A DNA stretch of 31,362 nt from Saccoglossus kowalevskii (Eukaryota > Hemichordata > Enteropneusta > Harrimaniidae), in contig NW_003130357.1 of the NCBI RefSeq assembly GCF_000003605.2, forward strand, positions 407,308 to 438,669, read 5' to 3'. How positions within the stretch are numbered: the first letter of the stretch is position 1; every line of letters begins with the position of its first letter. A model generated the notes under the pieces. It saw only the letters and a list, made by a program, of their open reading frames with translations, did not search any database and had not been told where the DNA came from. Shown one piece after another: positions 30,716-31,362 of the stretch. The translations under genes and the position numbers were made by a program.

Positions 30716-31362
30716 AATAAAGGAAACTGGTTTGTTTTCAGTTGAAACTTTGTTTGATCCTTATATTGATTGAAAGCTTCTAATTATAGTGCACATAAGG
30801 AAGATAATACTATGCCAAGAGTGGTGGCTATACTTGTTCAGTGGTTTTTACAAAATTGTGTGCGCTGGTATACAATTTATGTCATGTGTGTTTGTAAGGA
30901 GTGATTTGACATCACAATGTATTTGACAGCCAGAATCTGAGACTGTTCTAAACTGCAGTGATTTCATGGGAAAAATGTGTCAAATTGAATTTTCCTGAGC
31001 TGTAATTTGTAATATTTTAGAATTGTGTAAATACAATAGTGGATGAAAGTGAATATTAAAAACTGTCCTGAATGTTTTAACTCTGCCATTTCTTCATAAT
31101 TTTCAATGCAAAAGGCGGTATACAATCATAGTACTGGTATGCATTCCACATAACATGTAAGAAGCTATTGACAATCTCATACAGAAATGCCAATGATTGA
31201 ATATGAAATTCTATGTTGTGAATATTTTTGAAGAAAAGCGGGTTTTGTATGGTCATGTAATATATTGGAAAATCTAGGAATTTGAAAGGAGTCCTAAAAT
31301 GTAATATATAAGCAATCAACATATTACTGTATGATTACTAAATCAGGTTAAAGCGGGGGAGT
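30716..31362. other. Intergenic, nothing recognised
   Basis: AT-rich sequence after the second family B element. An AATAAA at 30716-30721 has no gene to serve that I can see. No coding region supported up to the window edge. Confidence 0.5.

Overview
The window is eukaryotic genomic DNA and holds one recognisable gene. It is the + strand, intron-rich 3' part of a lysine demethylase 6A / UTX orthologue (KDM6A, an H3K27me2/3 demethylase). Twenty coding exons between 12254 and 26185 join in frame across consensus splice sites to give 1,528 complete residues and a stop codon. The order is: the last half of a TPR and several further TPRs, a very long disordered N/S/Q/T/P-rich linker, the JmjC catalytic domain with all Fe(II) and 2-oxoglutarate ligands, and the UTX-type four-cysteine zinc domain. 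Roughly 150 N-terminal residues, estimated from the human protein, are missing and should lie upstream.

Organism: the AT-rich, repeat-laden introns, the close similarity to vertebrate UTX and the human-like intron positions suggest an invertebrate metazoan, perhaps a marine deuterostome or spiralian. I cannot name the species.

Layout: 1-12253 has no coding exon I can recognise and is probably a large KDM6A intron. It carries AT microsatellites, a 0.5-kb interspersed repeat with 11-bp inverted ends (7385-7893), a 48-bp minisatellite (8140-8610) and a 112-bp foldback (9844-9955). 12254-26185 is the gene. 26186 to about 28660 is the probable 3' UTR, with candidate poly(A) signals. The remainder is intergenic, with a degenerate ~130-bp repeat and a short inverted-repeat element.

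At least two families of short non-autonomous inverted-repeat elements (MITE-like, sharing CTGTA-type ends, most copies flanked by TA) sit in introns 2, 7 and 19 and in the 3' flank. Points worth a second look are a GC-AG intron, a phase-0 exon carrying a basic NLS-like cluster, a giant 1.8-kb linker exon with a polyQ tract, and a T10A10 palindrome against one 3' splice site. I see no operon, CRISPR array, tRNA or rRNA, and nothing that supports a wholly new biological system.
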